Shown in pieces: positions 17,019-25,402 of a stretch of DNA of 64,000 nt. Position numbers and translations under genes: made by a program. The DNA is taken from assembly GCA_016704485.1 (NCBI GenBank), contig JADJAA010000001.1:2261501-2325500 (forward strand). The letters are read 5' to 3'. Under the pieces are notes generated by a model. That model ran no database searches, had not been told where the DNA came from, and was given only the letters and a program-made list of their open reading frames with translations. The stretch comes from Flavobacteriales bacterium (GTDB taxonomy: Bacteria > Bacteroidota > Bacteroidia > Flavobacteriales_F > PHOS-HE28). Every line of letters starts with the position of its first letter. Positions within the stretch are counted from its first letter, which is position 1.

Positions 17019-17576
17019 CTATTTGATCACATTAACGTTAAGGCTGAAGAACGAATTGTGCTCATCGTAGGGCACGAAACCATACTCGAGCTTGCCTCCG
17101 CTCTTTCTGGCAATGTCGATCATTCCTAATCCTCCTCCTCCGTTGGCGCTGAATTTGCCGTTGGTCAGTGTTTCCTTGTAGAGATCCCGGAGTCCATCGG
17201 GCTCCAATCCATTGATCTTGTCCAAATGGATCTTCATTTTTTCCACGTCCTTCCCAGCAATGAAGTTACCTGTGACCACGGAATATCCTTCTTCAAAGTG
17301 CGCGATCATCACAACGCCATGTGGATCTTTGAGATGGGCATCCTGCCCATTGTCAACTTGCTTTACCGCGTTGTGATGAAATAGATTCTGAAGGCATTCC
17401 ATGACCACATTGAAGACCCGTTTACGCGTCTTTGCGTCGGATTCAATGATATCCATTTTCTGCTCGATCATGCCCAATAACGCTGTGATCAACTCCGGTG
17501 TTAGGGAGCCCTTGAACGACAGCATTACGCGCTGGCGTTCCAAGGAATCATACAGGTCATGTATTTGGTCGAGCAT
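17019..17576 (-). CDS. siaB: SiaB-family protein kinase
   Basis: A 185-residue GHKL-fold protein of the SiaB family (DUF6272) that phosphorylates SiaC. The N-box-like helix NVVMECLQNLFHHN (about 70-83) and the glycine-rich ATP-lid segment NGGGGLGMIDIARKSGG (about 144-160) are visible. There is no histidine-phosphotransfer or receiver domain, as expected for the family. It is the first gene of a siaB-siaC pair transcribed away from the methyltransferase gene. In the studied system the pair balances a phospho-switch that controls c-di-GMP and aggregation. What it controls here is unknown. Confidence 0.88.
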   Translation of the reverse strand: MLDQIHDLYDSLERQRVMLSFKGSLTPELITALLGMIEQKMDIIESDAKTRKRVFNVVMECLQNLFHHNAVKQVDNGQDAHLKDPHGVVMIAHFEEGYSVVTGNFIAGKDVEKMKIHLDKINGLEPDGLRDLYKETLTNGKFSANGGGGLGMIDIARKSGGKLEYGFVPYDEHNSFFSLNVNVIK

Positions 17577-17720
17577 TTCTTAGCGTTGGCAGCACCTCGC
17601 AGTACATCCACCCTGCAAAGAAAGCTGCATTGCAGGAGGTTTTCCAGAACAAGATGCGGAGTTATGCACGTATTTGTTAACGGTATGGATCCTTTACTTT
17701 CGCCGCCTTGTATTACGCTA

Positions 17721-18449
17721 ATGAGCTGGTTCACCCAATGGTTCGGTACCCGTTATTATGCGTTGCTCTATGGGCATCGCGATAGTGATGAAGCACAACC
17801 ATGGGCCAGTTCCATCCTGGAGAAATGGAACTTGAAAGCTGGTTCCGACCTATTGGATATGGCCTGTGGGAGAGGAAGGCATGCCTTGTGGTTCGCGGAA
17901 CATGGCATGAACGTGATCGGTATAGATCTATCCGAACAAAGCATCGCGGATGCGCGGATCGCTGCACCGGCCGTTGAGTTCCACGTACACGATATGCGCA
18001 TCCCTTTCGCTACCGATCGTTTTGACGGTGCATATTGTTTGTTCACGAGTCTGGGTTATTCGGATTCGTTGGAAGATGATCACAAAGTGTTCGCTGGGGT
18101 GATGCAAGCGTTGAGACCTGGTGGCCGGTTCGTGCTTGATTTCATGAATACACACGCTGTGCTTCGCGATCTTGTACCAATGGAAGAAGTGGTGCGTGAT
18201 GGGGTTCATTTCAAAATTGAACGCGGTCTTGAAGAGGCTATCCTCGTGAAGCGGATAACCGTCACGGACAGTGATCAGGTTCATCATTACCAAGAACGGG
18301 TACAAGCACTAATGCCCGAAAAGCTTATCGAAATGGCAGTGGCGGCCGGTCTGGTCATCGATGACCTTACAGATGGGCCAGTTCCAGTGCCATTTGATAA
18401 AGACACTTCCAGCCGTTTTGTTCTTTGGGCCCATAAACCGAACGCATGA
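17721..18449 (+). CDS. Class I SAM-dependent methyltransferase
   Basis: A 242-residue methyltransferase with the S-adenosylmethionine-binding motif I LLDMACGRGRHALWFA, motif II NVIGIDLSEQSI, and the post-motif region LRPGGRFVLDFMN. The substrate is not evident. The frame is open for 54 more codons upstream, but those run through the intergenic region shared with siaB and do not look protein-like, so the ATG at 17721 (MSWFTQWFGTRYYALLYGHR) is chosen. This start matches the usual N-terminus of this group. Its stop overlaps the next ATG by 4 bp (ATGA), so it is co-translated with the ZIP transporter gene. Confidence 0.88.
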   Translation: MSWFTQWFGTRYYALLYGHRDSDEAQPWASSILEKWNLKAGSDLLDMACGRGRHALWFAEHGMNVIGIDLSEQSIADARIAAPAVEFHVHDMRIPFATDRFDGAYCLFTSLGYSDSLEDDHKVFAGVMQALRPGGRFVLDFMNTHAVLRDLVPMEEVVRDGVHFKIERGLEEAILVKRITVTDSDQVHHYQERVQALMPEKLIEMAVAAGLVIDDLTDGPVPVPFDKDTSSRFVLWAHKPNA

Positions 18450-19168
18450 TAGTCACGGTAGGGATCCTCTTTTTTGTGCTGCCCCTGCTCGCAGGAGGAA
18501 CGGTGCGTTTGCTTAAGCCGGACCCCAAGTGGTTACGCTTATTGCTTTCATTCAGTGGTGCTTTCCTACTTGGTGTCGTATTCCTGCACATGTTGCCGGA
18601 GCTGTATCACCATGTTGGGACGGGTATAGGCCTATGGGTGCTGGCGGGCTTCCTGCTGCAGGTGGTACTTGAGTTCTTCAGCCATGGTATCGAGCACGGA
18701 CATTTGCACGTCCATGGAGCGCATGGAAAAGCGCTGCCCTTGATCACGTTGCTCAGTTTATGTATCCATTCCTTCGCTGAAGGAATGCCATTCGCACAAG
18801 AACACGTTGCGAGCGACATGCCTTTCCTATTCGGTGTTCTGTTGCATAAGATGCCAATGGCCATTGCGCTGGCTACCGTCCTGCAACGCACAGGTACCAA
18901 TGGACTACAAGGGTGGCTCCTCCTTATTATTTTCGCTCTCGCTGCGCCAATGGGAATTCTTGTTGGACATTTGGTAGGGGAGGGAATCGGCATGCAACCG
19001 CTGGACAATATGCTCGCGCTTGCAATTGGCATGTTGTTGCACATCAGCACCACCATCATCTTCGAGAGTGCTCCGGAACACCGATTCAACGCTGCACGTT
19101 TCGTTGCTGTGTTGATCGGTGCGGGCCTTGCGGCGCTTATGCTGCTGGGTGAAGGGCATGTGCATTAG
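18446..19168 (+). CDS. ZIP-family metal transporter
   Basis: A 240-residue membrane protein of the ZIP family, which brings zinc or other divalent metals into the cytoplasm. It has about eight hydrophobic segments, a histidine-rich loop (HGIEHGHLHVHGAHG) between helices 3 and 4, and metal-site motifs LHMLPELYHH, HSFAEGMPFA and HKMPMAIALA in the conserved helices. It overlaps the methyltransferase stop by 4 bp. An IS256-like element has landed about 100 bp after its stop. The hairpin at 20520-20549 beyond the element may be its original terminator, now displaced by 1.2 kb. Confidence 0.9.
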   Translation: MIVTVGILFFVLPLLAGGTVRLLKPDPKWLRLLLSFSGAFLLGVVFLHMLPELYHHVGTGIGLWVLAGFLLQVVLEFFSHGIEHGHLHVHGAHGKALPLITLLSLCIHSFAEGMPFAQEHVASDMPFLFGVLLHKMPMAIALATVLQRTGTNGLQGWLLLIIFALAAPMGILVGHLVGEGIGMQPLDNMLALAIGMLLHISTTIIFESAPEHRFNAARFVAVLIGAGLAALMLLGEGHVH

Positions 19169-19263
19169 GATTGGTTGGGTACTAGCGATACGGACCTTGT
19201 TTTATACCAATTCACGGGGACACCATAATGCGAATTCACGCCCGGTTTCATAAGAGAGTTTAG

Positions 19264-19271
19264 TCTTTATA
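19264..19271. repeat. Target-site duplication, left copy (TCTTTATA)
   Basis: The octamer TCTTTATA directly abuts the left inverted repeat of the insertion element and recurs at 20497-20504 directly outside the right inverted repeat. An 8-bp duplication fits the IS256 family. Confidence 0.9.
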
Positions 19272-19346
19272 GGGTTAATGGACAAAACGAATGGTAAAAC
19301 CTTCTGAAAGTCCTGCCTGGCTTAGGTTAGAGGCCTTTCAAAGGTC

Positions 19347-20287
19347 ATGAACCAAAAAAGTGCTCTTTGTGTGGTGGTCCAGTTATTAACAAATACGGCC
19401 AGGTTCGGGGTAAGCAACGGTACCGTTGCCGCACTTGTGGTAAGCAATTTTTAGGCGGCCAAACAAAGCAGCCCGAAGAACTATGGTTTGAGTATCAAGC
19501 TGGCAAACAGACTTACAGGCAGTTGGCTCTCAAGTATGGTTGTTCTATTCGGACCATACAGCGGACGTTGGACAAATACACAGGCACTGAAGCCAAGGCT
19601 GTTCTGCCATCTTCAGCCGTGGTTTTAATGGATACGACCTACTTCGGGAGAACCTTCGGTGTAATGGTGTTCAGGGATGCAACTACAGGCACAGTCCTGT
19701 ATAGGAAATACGTAAAACATGAGACCAACCAGCTTTATGCGGATGGTCTGAAATTCCTTCGTGGACAAGGCGTGGAGATAAGCGCCGTTGTTTGTGATGG
19801 CCGACGAGGCCTGTTGCAACTCTGCAGAGGAATCCCGGTGCAAATGTGCCAATTTCATCAAGTAGCGATCATTACCCGCTATCTCACTAGAAAGCCCAAG
19901 TTGCCAGCAGCCATTGAGCTGCGCCAATTGACACAGATGCTGAAGAAGACCGATAAGGAAAGCTTCACTGGGGGTCTACAACTATGGCATACCAAATGGA
20001 AGGCCTTCCTCGCTGAACGAACTGTGGAATCAACCACCGGCAAGTCACGTTATACGCACGGTCGCCTGCGGAGCGCACACCGGAGCCTATCGTGCAATCT
20101 GCCTTGGTTGTTCACTTGGTACGACTATCCTGAACTGGATATTCCCAACACCACCAATGCAATAGATGGCTACTTCGCAGACCTGAAGAACAAGCTTCGC
20201 AATCACAATGGCCTCTCCTTGACTCGGAAACAAAAATTTATCGATGAGTTTTTGAAGGCATGCGGACCTCGCGATGGGAACGGTTGA
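19347..20287 (+). CDS. IS256-family transposase, zinc-ribbon variant (start frameshifted)
   Basis: A DDE transposase of about 310 residues with an N-terminal zinc ribbon (C-S-L-C ... C-R-T-C), a helix-turn-helix-like stretch, catalytic-type Asp in VLMDTTYFG and VVCDGRRG, and the C-terminal NTTNAIDGYFADLKNKLRNH. At that last place the family usually has Glu (NAxEG); here it is Asp. The zinc-ribbon frame has no ATG: the first in-frame start-like codon is a TTG at 19367, which would cut off the first CxxC pair. An ATG at 19347 is in the neighbouring frame and would fit if the run of six A at 19354-19359 had seven, giving MNQKKCSLCGG. Either this copy lost one A, or slippage on the A run restores the frame. 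Confidence 0.85.
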
Positions 20288-20433
20288 TCCGAAGGTTCCG
20301 TTCCCATCCGATCATCGCTCAGTCATCAGGTTTATCCCTGGCAGGTTGCTCTCCAGCAGAGCCTACTTCCGTTTCGCCAGACACCCAAAGATCAGAATCG
20401 CAATTAGGTTCTCCAACAACGGTTGATAACTCG

Positions 20434-20451
20434 CCATTCGTTTTGTCCATT
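20434..20451 (-). repeat. Extra copy of the IS terminal core inside the right end
   Basis: CCATTCGTTTTGTCCATT is the exact complement of the left-end core at 19277-19294. It lies 40 bp inside the true right end, whose own core at 20474 has one difference over the same 18 bases. It is probably a second transposase-binding site or a relic of an earlier terminus. Confidence 0.8.
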
Positions 20452-20496
20452 AGAGACAAACGTCTCCCAAAAGCCATTCGTTTTGTCTATTACACC

Positions 20497-20504
20497 TCTT
20501 TATA
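20497..20504. repeat. Target-site duplication, right copy (TCTTTATA)
   Basis: Second copy of the octamer seen at 19264-19271, immediately outside the right inverted repeat. Confidence 0.9.
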
Positions 20505-20519
20505 ACAGGTGGACAGAGT

Positions 20520-20549
20520 GGACAGGGCAGCCGACGCGGCTCCCTGTCC
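20520..20549 (+). terminator. Terminator-like hairpin beyond the IS
   Basis: GGACAGGG (20520-20527) pairs with CCCTGTCC (20542-20549), with AGCC/GGCT pairing inside, followed by TCCTTTGGTTTT. It points with the ZIP gene. Removing the IS and one duplication would place it about 120 bp after the ZIP stop, so it is probably that gene's original terminator. Confidence 0.65.
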
Positions 20550-20613
20550 TCCTTTGGTTTTAGCCTAAAACACTCTCCCCCATACTGATCAATCACAAAC
20601 CACGTTCTTTACT

Positions 20614-20638
20614 TAACTTTGTACCGCAAAGTACTTTG
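20614..20638 (+). promoter_or_regulatory. Promoter box plus palindromic operator before a regulator operon
   Basis: TAACTTTG (20614-20621) fits the Bacteroidota -7 box TAnnTTTG. It is followed at 20627-20638 by the perfect 12-bp palindrome CAAAGTACTTTG, two bases before the ATG. The second gene of the operon encodes a winged-helix regulator, so this palindrome is a natural candidate for autoregulation. The binding itself is inference. Confidence 0.5.
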
Positions 20639-20640
20639 TA

Positions 20641-21297
20641 ATGGAAAAGCACGATCAACTCAATGACCTCGCCCACATCCGTGGGTTGATGGACCGTAGT
20701 ACCCGTTTTCTCAGCCTGAGCGGGATAAGTGGCGTTATTGCCGGAGTGGTGGCACTCGGTGGCGCAGCACTTGCGCAACATCATATTGCCGAGGCGTTGG
20801 GCTCTTCGCGCGATGTACTCACGTACGGAACCGGGAGCGAGTATGGCCAGGTGGATGAACTCCTGGTAACGCTGATCACCGATGCTGCGATGGTTCTTGT
20901 CATTGCGCTCTCAGGTGCAGCGTGGTTCACGTGGAGGCGAGCTAAACGTACAGGACAGAACATGTGGGACGCAAGCGCGAAGCGGTTGTTGTGGAACATG
21001 ATGATCCCGCTTTCTGCTGGCGGGGTGTTCTGCTTGGCCCTATTCTACTACGGCTTGCCCGGATTGGTGCCGCCAGCCACACTGGTGTTCTATGGCCTTG
21101 CACTCTTCAATGCAAGCAAGTTCACGTTGGATGAAGTGAAGTGGCTTGGTATAAGTGAACTGGTATTAGGCATCATCGCATTGTTCTGGCTGCAGGCCGG
21201 ACTGATGTTCTGGGCATTGGGCTTCGGCGTACTACACATTTTTTATGGCGGGTTGATGTATCTACGGTATGAGCGCAAGGATGCGATCAACAAATGA
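20641..21297 (+). CDS. Membrane protein of unknown function, paired with a regulator
   Basis: A 218-residue protein with a short cytoplasmic N-terminus (MEKHDQLNDLAHIRGLMDRS) and about six hydrophobic segments, for example ISGVIAGVVALGGAALA, AAMVLVIALSGAAWF and LGISELVLGIIALFWLQAGL. It resembles the uncharacterised membrane proteins that Bacteroidota encode just upstream of small winged-helix regulators. Its stop codon overlaps the regulator's ATG by 4 bp. Function unknown; a signal-sensing partner of the regulator is a reasonable but unproven guess. Confidence 0.8.
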   Translation: MEKHDQLNDLAHIRGLMDRSTRFLSLSGISGVIAGVVALGGAALAQHHIAEALGSSRDVLTYGTGSEYGQVDELLVTLITDAAMVLVIALSGAAWFTWRRAKRTGQNMWDASAKRLLWNMMIPLSAGGVFCLALFYYGLPGLVPPATLVFYGLALFNASKFTLDEVKWLGISELVLGIIALFWLQAGLMFWALGFGVLHIFYGGLMYLRYERKDAINK

Positions 21298-21581
21298 TCG
21301 AGCAACTCAATAAAGCATTCGAAAGTCGCGTTCGGCTGGGGATCATGGCCGTGCTGGTAGTACACCAGTGGGTTGACCATTCCATGCTGAAAGAACTTCT
21401 GGGTGTTACGGATGGCAATCTCGCTAGCCATCTCGCGGCCCTCGAACAATTGAAATATGTGCAAGTACGTAAGCGCTTCGTTGGAAAACGACCAAATACC
21501 AGCTACAAGGCAACACCCAGCGGAATTAAAGCGTTCCGCGATCACATTGATGCCATCGAACGTTTGATCCCTAAACCCTGA
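21294..21581 (+). CDS. Winged-helix DNA-binding transcriptional regulator
   Basis: A 95-residue winged helix-turn-helix protein of the PF13601 (HTH_34) type, related to ArsR/MarR regulators. The recognition region is ELLGVTDGNLASHLAALEQL, followed by a wing around VRKRFVGKRPNTSYKATPSG. It has no extra ligand domain. It overlaps the membrane-protein gene before it and is followed 6 bp later by the DUF4173 gene, so it sits in the middle of an operon reaching at least to 24591. A 12-bp palindrome at the head of the operon may be its operator. Confidence 0.92.
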   Translation: MIEQLNKAFESRVRLGIMAVLVVHQWVDHSMLKELLGVTDGNLASHLAALEQLKYVQVRKRFVGKRPNTSYKATPSGIKAFRDHIDAIERLIPKP

Positions 21582-21587
21582 CCCCCC

Positions 21588-23174
21588 ATGAATTCCTCCC
21601 CACAACCTTCTTACCCCTTGTTCAATATGGAACTCCCAGCGACTCTTGGTCGGTGGGTCCCGATAGCGACGGTCGCTGTTACCACTTTCGTTTTCGACTT
21701 TCTGTTCTGGGAACGTTCGGCCGGGATCAACGTGACGCTCTTCACGTTCTGGTCCACTGTTTTCTTGGTCATGCGTTACGGCTGGAAGGGACTTTCAACA
21801 CCAGCAAAGTTCGCGTTGTTCGGCGCGCTGATATCGGCGGTCACGGTGTATGTCCATGACAGTTCGATCGCACTTGTCGCTAGCATATTTTCGCTCAGTG
21901 TTGCTGTTGCATTCGCGCATGAACCGCAGCTGCGAAGTGTGCTCTATGCATTGCCGCAGAGCATAACAAGCTTTGTCATGGCACCGCTTGCTGCATGGCA
22001 AGGGTGGGATGGTCTAGACGATGAGCAGAGTGCCAAAGGGAGCAAATGGGCTTGGTTCAGAGTGGCGTTGATCCCGCTTCTGATCGGGGTGTTGTTCCTG
22101 CAACTTTACAAAGCCGGGAACCCCAAATTCAATCAACTCACGGCCGGTTTTCTGGATGAATTCTATGATCTGCTGGCAGAGTTCTTTACGCCCCACATTT
22201 TCTTCTTGCTGCTGGCGATGGTGGTGAGTGCGGTGATCATGCGTCGCATCGCGCCAAGGTCTTTGAGTAATTCAGAGTCGCGCTGGACCGATGTGTTGTT
22301 GCGCAAACGGAAAACACGGCCACATTGGTTGGCGCCGGCATCCATGGGGCCGTTGGAACGTGAGCGCAAAGCTGGTCTGGTGCTGCTTGTGATCATGAAT
22401 GCCATGTTGCTCGTGGTGAACGTGATCGATATCGATTGGTTCTGGTTCGGATTTACCGTACCCGAGAACTTCAGTCTGAAACAATTCGTGCATTCCGGAA
22501 CATGGATGTTGATCATCAGTATCCTGTTGAGCATCATTATCCTCCTTCATCTTTTCCGTGGAAACCTTAATTTTTACAAGCGTTCCGGCTCCATGCGTGT
22601 GTTAGGAATAGCATGGATCGTGCAGAATTTCATCCTAGGCATTTCGGTGTTCTTGCGCAATTACCATTACATCAGCTTCCATGGATTGGCATATAAGCGG
22701 ATCGGTGTTATCGTGTTCTTGCTATTGGTGCTGGTAGGGCTGGTAACGCTCTTCTTGAAAGTGCGTGATCGGAAAAGTTTCTTCTACCTCGCACGGTTGA
22801 ATACCTGGGCATTGTTCATCACACTTGTCGGTCTGGCCTGTGTGGATTGGGATACGTTCATCGTACGGCACAACCTGCATCACCAGAACAAAGGCGAGAT
22901 CGACATCGATAATTACTTACACATGAGCGATAAGGTCTTGCCACTGCTCTATGTCAATTTAGATGTGATAGAAGCCCAAATGGCGCAGCACAGTAAGAAT
23001 GAAGTGCGATGGGTATATCACTTGAACCCCGTTGAATTTCGTCGTGAACTGGATGTCAAGTACAGGGCATTTCAAGACCGTTACGCCGGGCAGCATTGGC
23101 AGGAATCTTCGTTGGCAGATGATGACACAGCTTTTCAAATGAGAAAGCTTGCCTTATGGACCGATAAACAATGA
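21588..23174 (+). CDS. DUF4173-type polytopic membrane protein
   Basis: A 528-residue protein with about a dozen hydrophobic segments in the first 430 residues and a soluble C-terminal part of about 100 residues. Conserved-looking DUF4173 features are KRIGVIVFLLLVLVGLVTLFLKVRD, RLNTWALF and VDWDTFIVRHNL. The family has no assigned function but often lies beside small winged-helix regulators and other membrane proteins, as here. An internal Met (MELPATLGRW) is an alternative start. The stop overlaps the next ATG by 4 bp. Confidence 0.85.
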   Translation: MNSSPQPSYPLFNMELPATLGRWVPIATVAVTTFVFDFLFWERSAGINVTLFTFWSTVFLVMRYGWKGLSTPAKFALFGALISAVTVYVHDSSIALVASIFSLSVAVAFAHEPQLRSVLYALPQSITSFVMAPLAAWQGWDGLDDEQSAKGSKWAWFRVALIPLLIGVLFLQLYKAGNPKFNQLTAGFLDEFYDLLAEFFTPHIFFLLLAMVVSAVIMRRIAPRSLSNSESRWTDVLLRKRKTRPHWLAPASMGPLERERKAGLVLLVIMNAMLLVVNVIDIDWFWFGFTVPENFSLKQFVHSGTWMLIISILLSIIILLHLFRGNLNFYKRSGSMRVLGIAWIVQNFILGISVFLRNYHYISFHGLAYKRIGVIVFLLLVLVGLVTLFLKVRDRKSFFYLARLNTWALFITLVGLACVDWDTFIVRHNLHHQNKGEIDIDNYLHMSDKVLPLLYVNLDVIEAQMAQHSKNEVRWVYHLNPVEFRRELDVKYRAFQDRYAGQHWQESSLADDDTAFQMRKLALWTDKQ

Positions 23175-23653
23175 GCGATCTGCACTACATCCGGATATGG
23201 ATCATCATCTTCATGGTAGCATTGATGATCAGTGGACTTACAGCTGTTCCGCTGGAGTGGGGTACACAATTATTGGCCGAGGTCACTGAGCCTTGGGGAG
23301 AACCTTGGTCCGGTTGGAGTGCTTATTCCGCAGAAGCTGTTGCACACGTGGGTAATACCTATCCAATGTTGTTCTACGGAACCGATTGGTTGGCCTTCGC
23401 CCATGTGGTCATCGCTCTTGCTTTTGTTGGTCCGTATCGCGATCCGGTGCGCAATCGCTGGGTGATCGAATGGGGACTCTGGTGTTGTCTGCTTGTGCTG
23501 CCATTGGCATTTCTATGGGCACCGGTCCGTGGTATTCCCTTCTTCTGGAGATGTGTTGATGCATCATTCGGTGTCATTGGCGCCATACCGCTTTGGCTTG
23601 TTCTTAAACGCATTGATCGCTTGGCTGTTCGAAATTCCGGTAGTGCCACATGA
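23171..23653 (+). CDS. Small membrane protein of unknown function
   Basis: 160 residues with about four hydrophobic segments (IRIWIIIFMVALMISGLTAV near the start, LAFAHVVIALAFVGPY, WCCLLVLPLAFLWAPV, ASFGVIGAIPLWLVLK). It overlaps the DUF4173 gene before it and the nuclease-fold gene after it by 4 bp each, so translation is coupled. I recognise no motif. Probably an inner membrane protein acting with its neighbours. Confidence 0.8.
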   Translation: MSDLHYIRIWIIIFMVALMISGLTAVPLEWGTQLLAEVTEPWGEPWSGWSAYSAEAVAHVGNTYPMLFYGTDWLAFAHVVIALAFVGPYRDPVRNRWVIEWGLWCCLLVLPLAFLWAPVRGIPFFWRCVDASFGVIGAIPLWLVLKRIDRLAVRNSGSAT

Positions 23654-24591
23654 AAGTTTTCTCACGCACCAAACAAACCGAACTCCTCGTTGCATCATTG
23701 GTGCTGACCTTGGCGACAGGCCTTGCGATCGCTCCTGATGCGTACATCCCTATGCTTGCGCGGGCATTCCTGCTGCAATGGGCTGCCGTCTTTGCATTGA
23801 TCGCTGTATTGGCTTTGAGTGCTATGCGTTGGTGGCTATTTCTCTCAACATCATTCGCTGTAGGACTTATCCTGATCCAAGTGCGCGACCCGCAGATCGC
23901 AACCACAACTGTTGATATTGCTGGGCCATCCTTACGCATTGCACATATGAATGTGTTGCAACCCAATCTGAAGCATGCGGATGCGATCGCGATCGCTGAA
24001 GAAAGCAATGCGGATCTGGTCTCATTCCAAGAAGTAAGTCCGGAATGGGCAGTTGCCTTGTCCAATGGATTATGCACCAGTTATCCATATCAACACCTGG
24101 AGCCACGCTCGAATTGCTACGGGATCGCGCTGTTCAGCAAGCTGCCATTCAACTCGGTGAATACATTGATCGTAGAGCATTCTCCGTTCATTGAAGCCAT
24201 TGTACCTGTTGGTGGCGAAGCTGTACGTGTTCTAGCAATTCATGCGACCTCACCGATATCCTACGGTCATTTTCGGGAGCGTAATGCCCAATTGGATGAG
24301 GTGGCTCGTATAGTCGCTGCCGTAAGCATGCGCACCGTGGTCATCGGTGATCTCAATACCGTGCATTGGGACCGCGTCTATACACGCTTCTGTGCTAGTT
24401 CTGGACTCTTACCTACCACACGAACAGACCAACGGACATGGCCTTCCGTAGGGCCTTTGGCGTTGATACCGATCGACCATTTGCTTGTTTCGAAAGGGCT
24501 TTGCTCTGCAGAGGTCAGCTCTTTCGAAATTCCCGGAAGTGATCATAGAGGCTTATTGGCCGATCTGAAATTCACACAGAATGCGCCCTGA
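23650..24591 (+). CDS. Endonuclease/exonuclease/phosphatase (EEP) family membrane protein
   Basis: 313 residues: three N-terminal hydrophobic segments (about 12-80), then an EEP domain, the DNase I/inositol-phosphatase fold. The active-site series is visible: Asn in AHMNVLQPN, Glu in SFQEVSPEW, His in AIHATSP, GDLNTVHW, IDHLLVS and the terminal SDHRGL. This membrane-anchored type is common in Bacteroidota. Substrates may be phosphodiesters outside the membrane, but the true substrate is unknown. It overlaps its neighbours on both sides (4 bp and 11 bp). Confidence 0.88.
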   Translation: MKVFSRTKQTELLVASLVLTLATGLAIAPDAYIPMLARAFLLQWAAVFALIAVLALSAMRWWLFLSTSFAVGLILIQVRDPQIATTTVDIAGPSLRIAHMNVLQPNLKHADAIAIAEESNADLVSFQEVSPEWAVALSNGLCTSYPYQHLEPRSNCYGIALFSKLPFNSVNTLIVEHSPFIEAIVPVGGEAVRVLAIHATSPISYGHFRERNAQLDEVARIVAAVSMRTVVIGDLNTVHWDRVYTRFCASSGLLPTTRTDQRTWPSVGPLALIPIDHLLVSKGLCSAEVSSFEIPGSDHRGLLADLKFTQNAP

Positions 24592-25360
24592 CATTCAACG
24601 GATTTTCCTTTGGATGGCCGTATTCTTCATCGCAATGGCCTTTCTTGAAAGTGCCGTGGTTGTGTATCTCCGGGCCATGTACTATCCGGAAGGGTTTGAT
24701 TTTCCATTAGTTGCTATGGATGGGCTTCTCGTGAATACAGAGGTCGGGAGGGAGATCGCAACAATGGTCATGCTATTGGCGCCAGCAGCTCTGGTGACAC
24801 GTTCCCGGCTAGAGCGGTTCGCATGGTTCTGTTTTGGCTTCGGGATCTGGGATATCTTCTACTATGTTTGGTTGAAAGTGCTTCTGGATTGGCCTGCATC
24901 CCTCACCGATCCTGACCTTTTGTTCCTTGTCCCGGTGCCTTGGGTGGGGCCGGTCTGGGCGCCTTGTGTAGTTTCTATAGGTCTGATAGCACTGGCGATA
25001 GTGATCCTGCGAGGCCGTTCCAACGTACATGGCTTTACTATCGATACGCGTTCATGGGTATTACTGATCGGTGGCGCCATGTTCATGATCCTTTCATTTA
25101 CACTGGAACCGCTTCAAAGGTCGTTTGGCATTGATGCCTTGATGGATGGAACGCTGATGGCTGAAAGCCGGGCAAGTGGCTTGACGGATGGGCGATCATA
25201 TATACCTGATTCCTATCCAATGCACTGGTTCTTAGTTGGTTGTGGCATGACGATCACTGGCTTGTTCTTTACCTATACGAGAGGTGCTTCACGGGCTGAT
25301 AATGGTAGTTCGTCAGCGCTAGGAATGCATTCATCTGCCGTTTCTGTTGATAAATTGTAA
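24581..25360 (+). CDS. Polytopic membrane protein of unknown function
   Basis: 259 residues with about six hydrophobic segments, including FLWMAVFFIAMAFLESAVVV, FCFGFGIWDIFYYVWLKVLL and CVVSIGLIALAIVIL. The motif GIWDIFYYVWLK recalls a group of uncharacterised bacterial membrane proteins. A soluble loop with IPDSYPMHW precedes the last helix. It starts 11 bp inside the EEP gene, so it is translationally linked and is the probable last gene of the operon that begins at 20641. Confidence 0.78.
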   Translation: MRPDIQRIFLWMAVFFIAMAFLESAVVVYLRAMYYPEGFDFPLVAMDGLLVNTEVGREIATMVMLLAPAALVTRSRLERFAWFCFGFGIWDIFYYVWLKVLLDWPASLTDPDLLFLVPVPWVGPVWAPCVVSIGLIALAIVILRGRSNVHGFTIDTRSWVLLIGGAMFMILSFTLEPLQRSFGIDALMDGTLMAESRASGLTDGRSYIPDSYPMHWFLVGCGMTITGLFFTYTRGASRADNGSSSALGMHSSAVSVDKL

Positions 25361-25402
25361 CCATGGATGAAGCAACCACGTTGAAAATGCAGCGTCTACA
25401 TT

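Larger units (their letters stand above)
19272..20496 (+). mobile_element. Complete IS256-like insertion sequence, 1225 bp
   Basis: The element is bounded by 23-bp imperfect inverted repeats (19272-19294 and 20474-20496, 20 of 23 matching; core AATGGACAAAACGAATGG at the left). It is flanked by a perfect 8-bp direct repeat TCTTTATA. It carries a single transposase gene. A second, exact complement of the left 18-bp core is present at 20434-20451, 40 bp inside the right end, so the right terminus has a tandem pair of transposase-binding-like sites. The insertion lies in the space after the ZIP gene and breaks no gene. Confidence 0.92.

Noticed and set aside
20260..20505. Plus-strand frame of 81 codons at the right end of the IS256-like element
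   Set aside because: It overlaps the transposase end and runs through the inverted repeats and the target duplication, so it is a chance frame.
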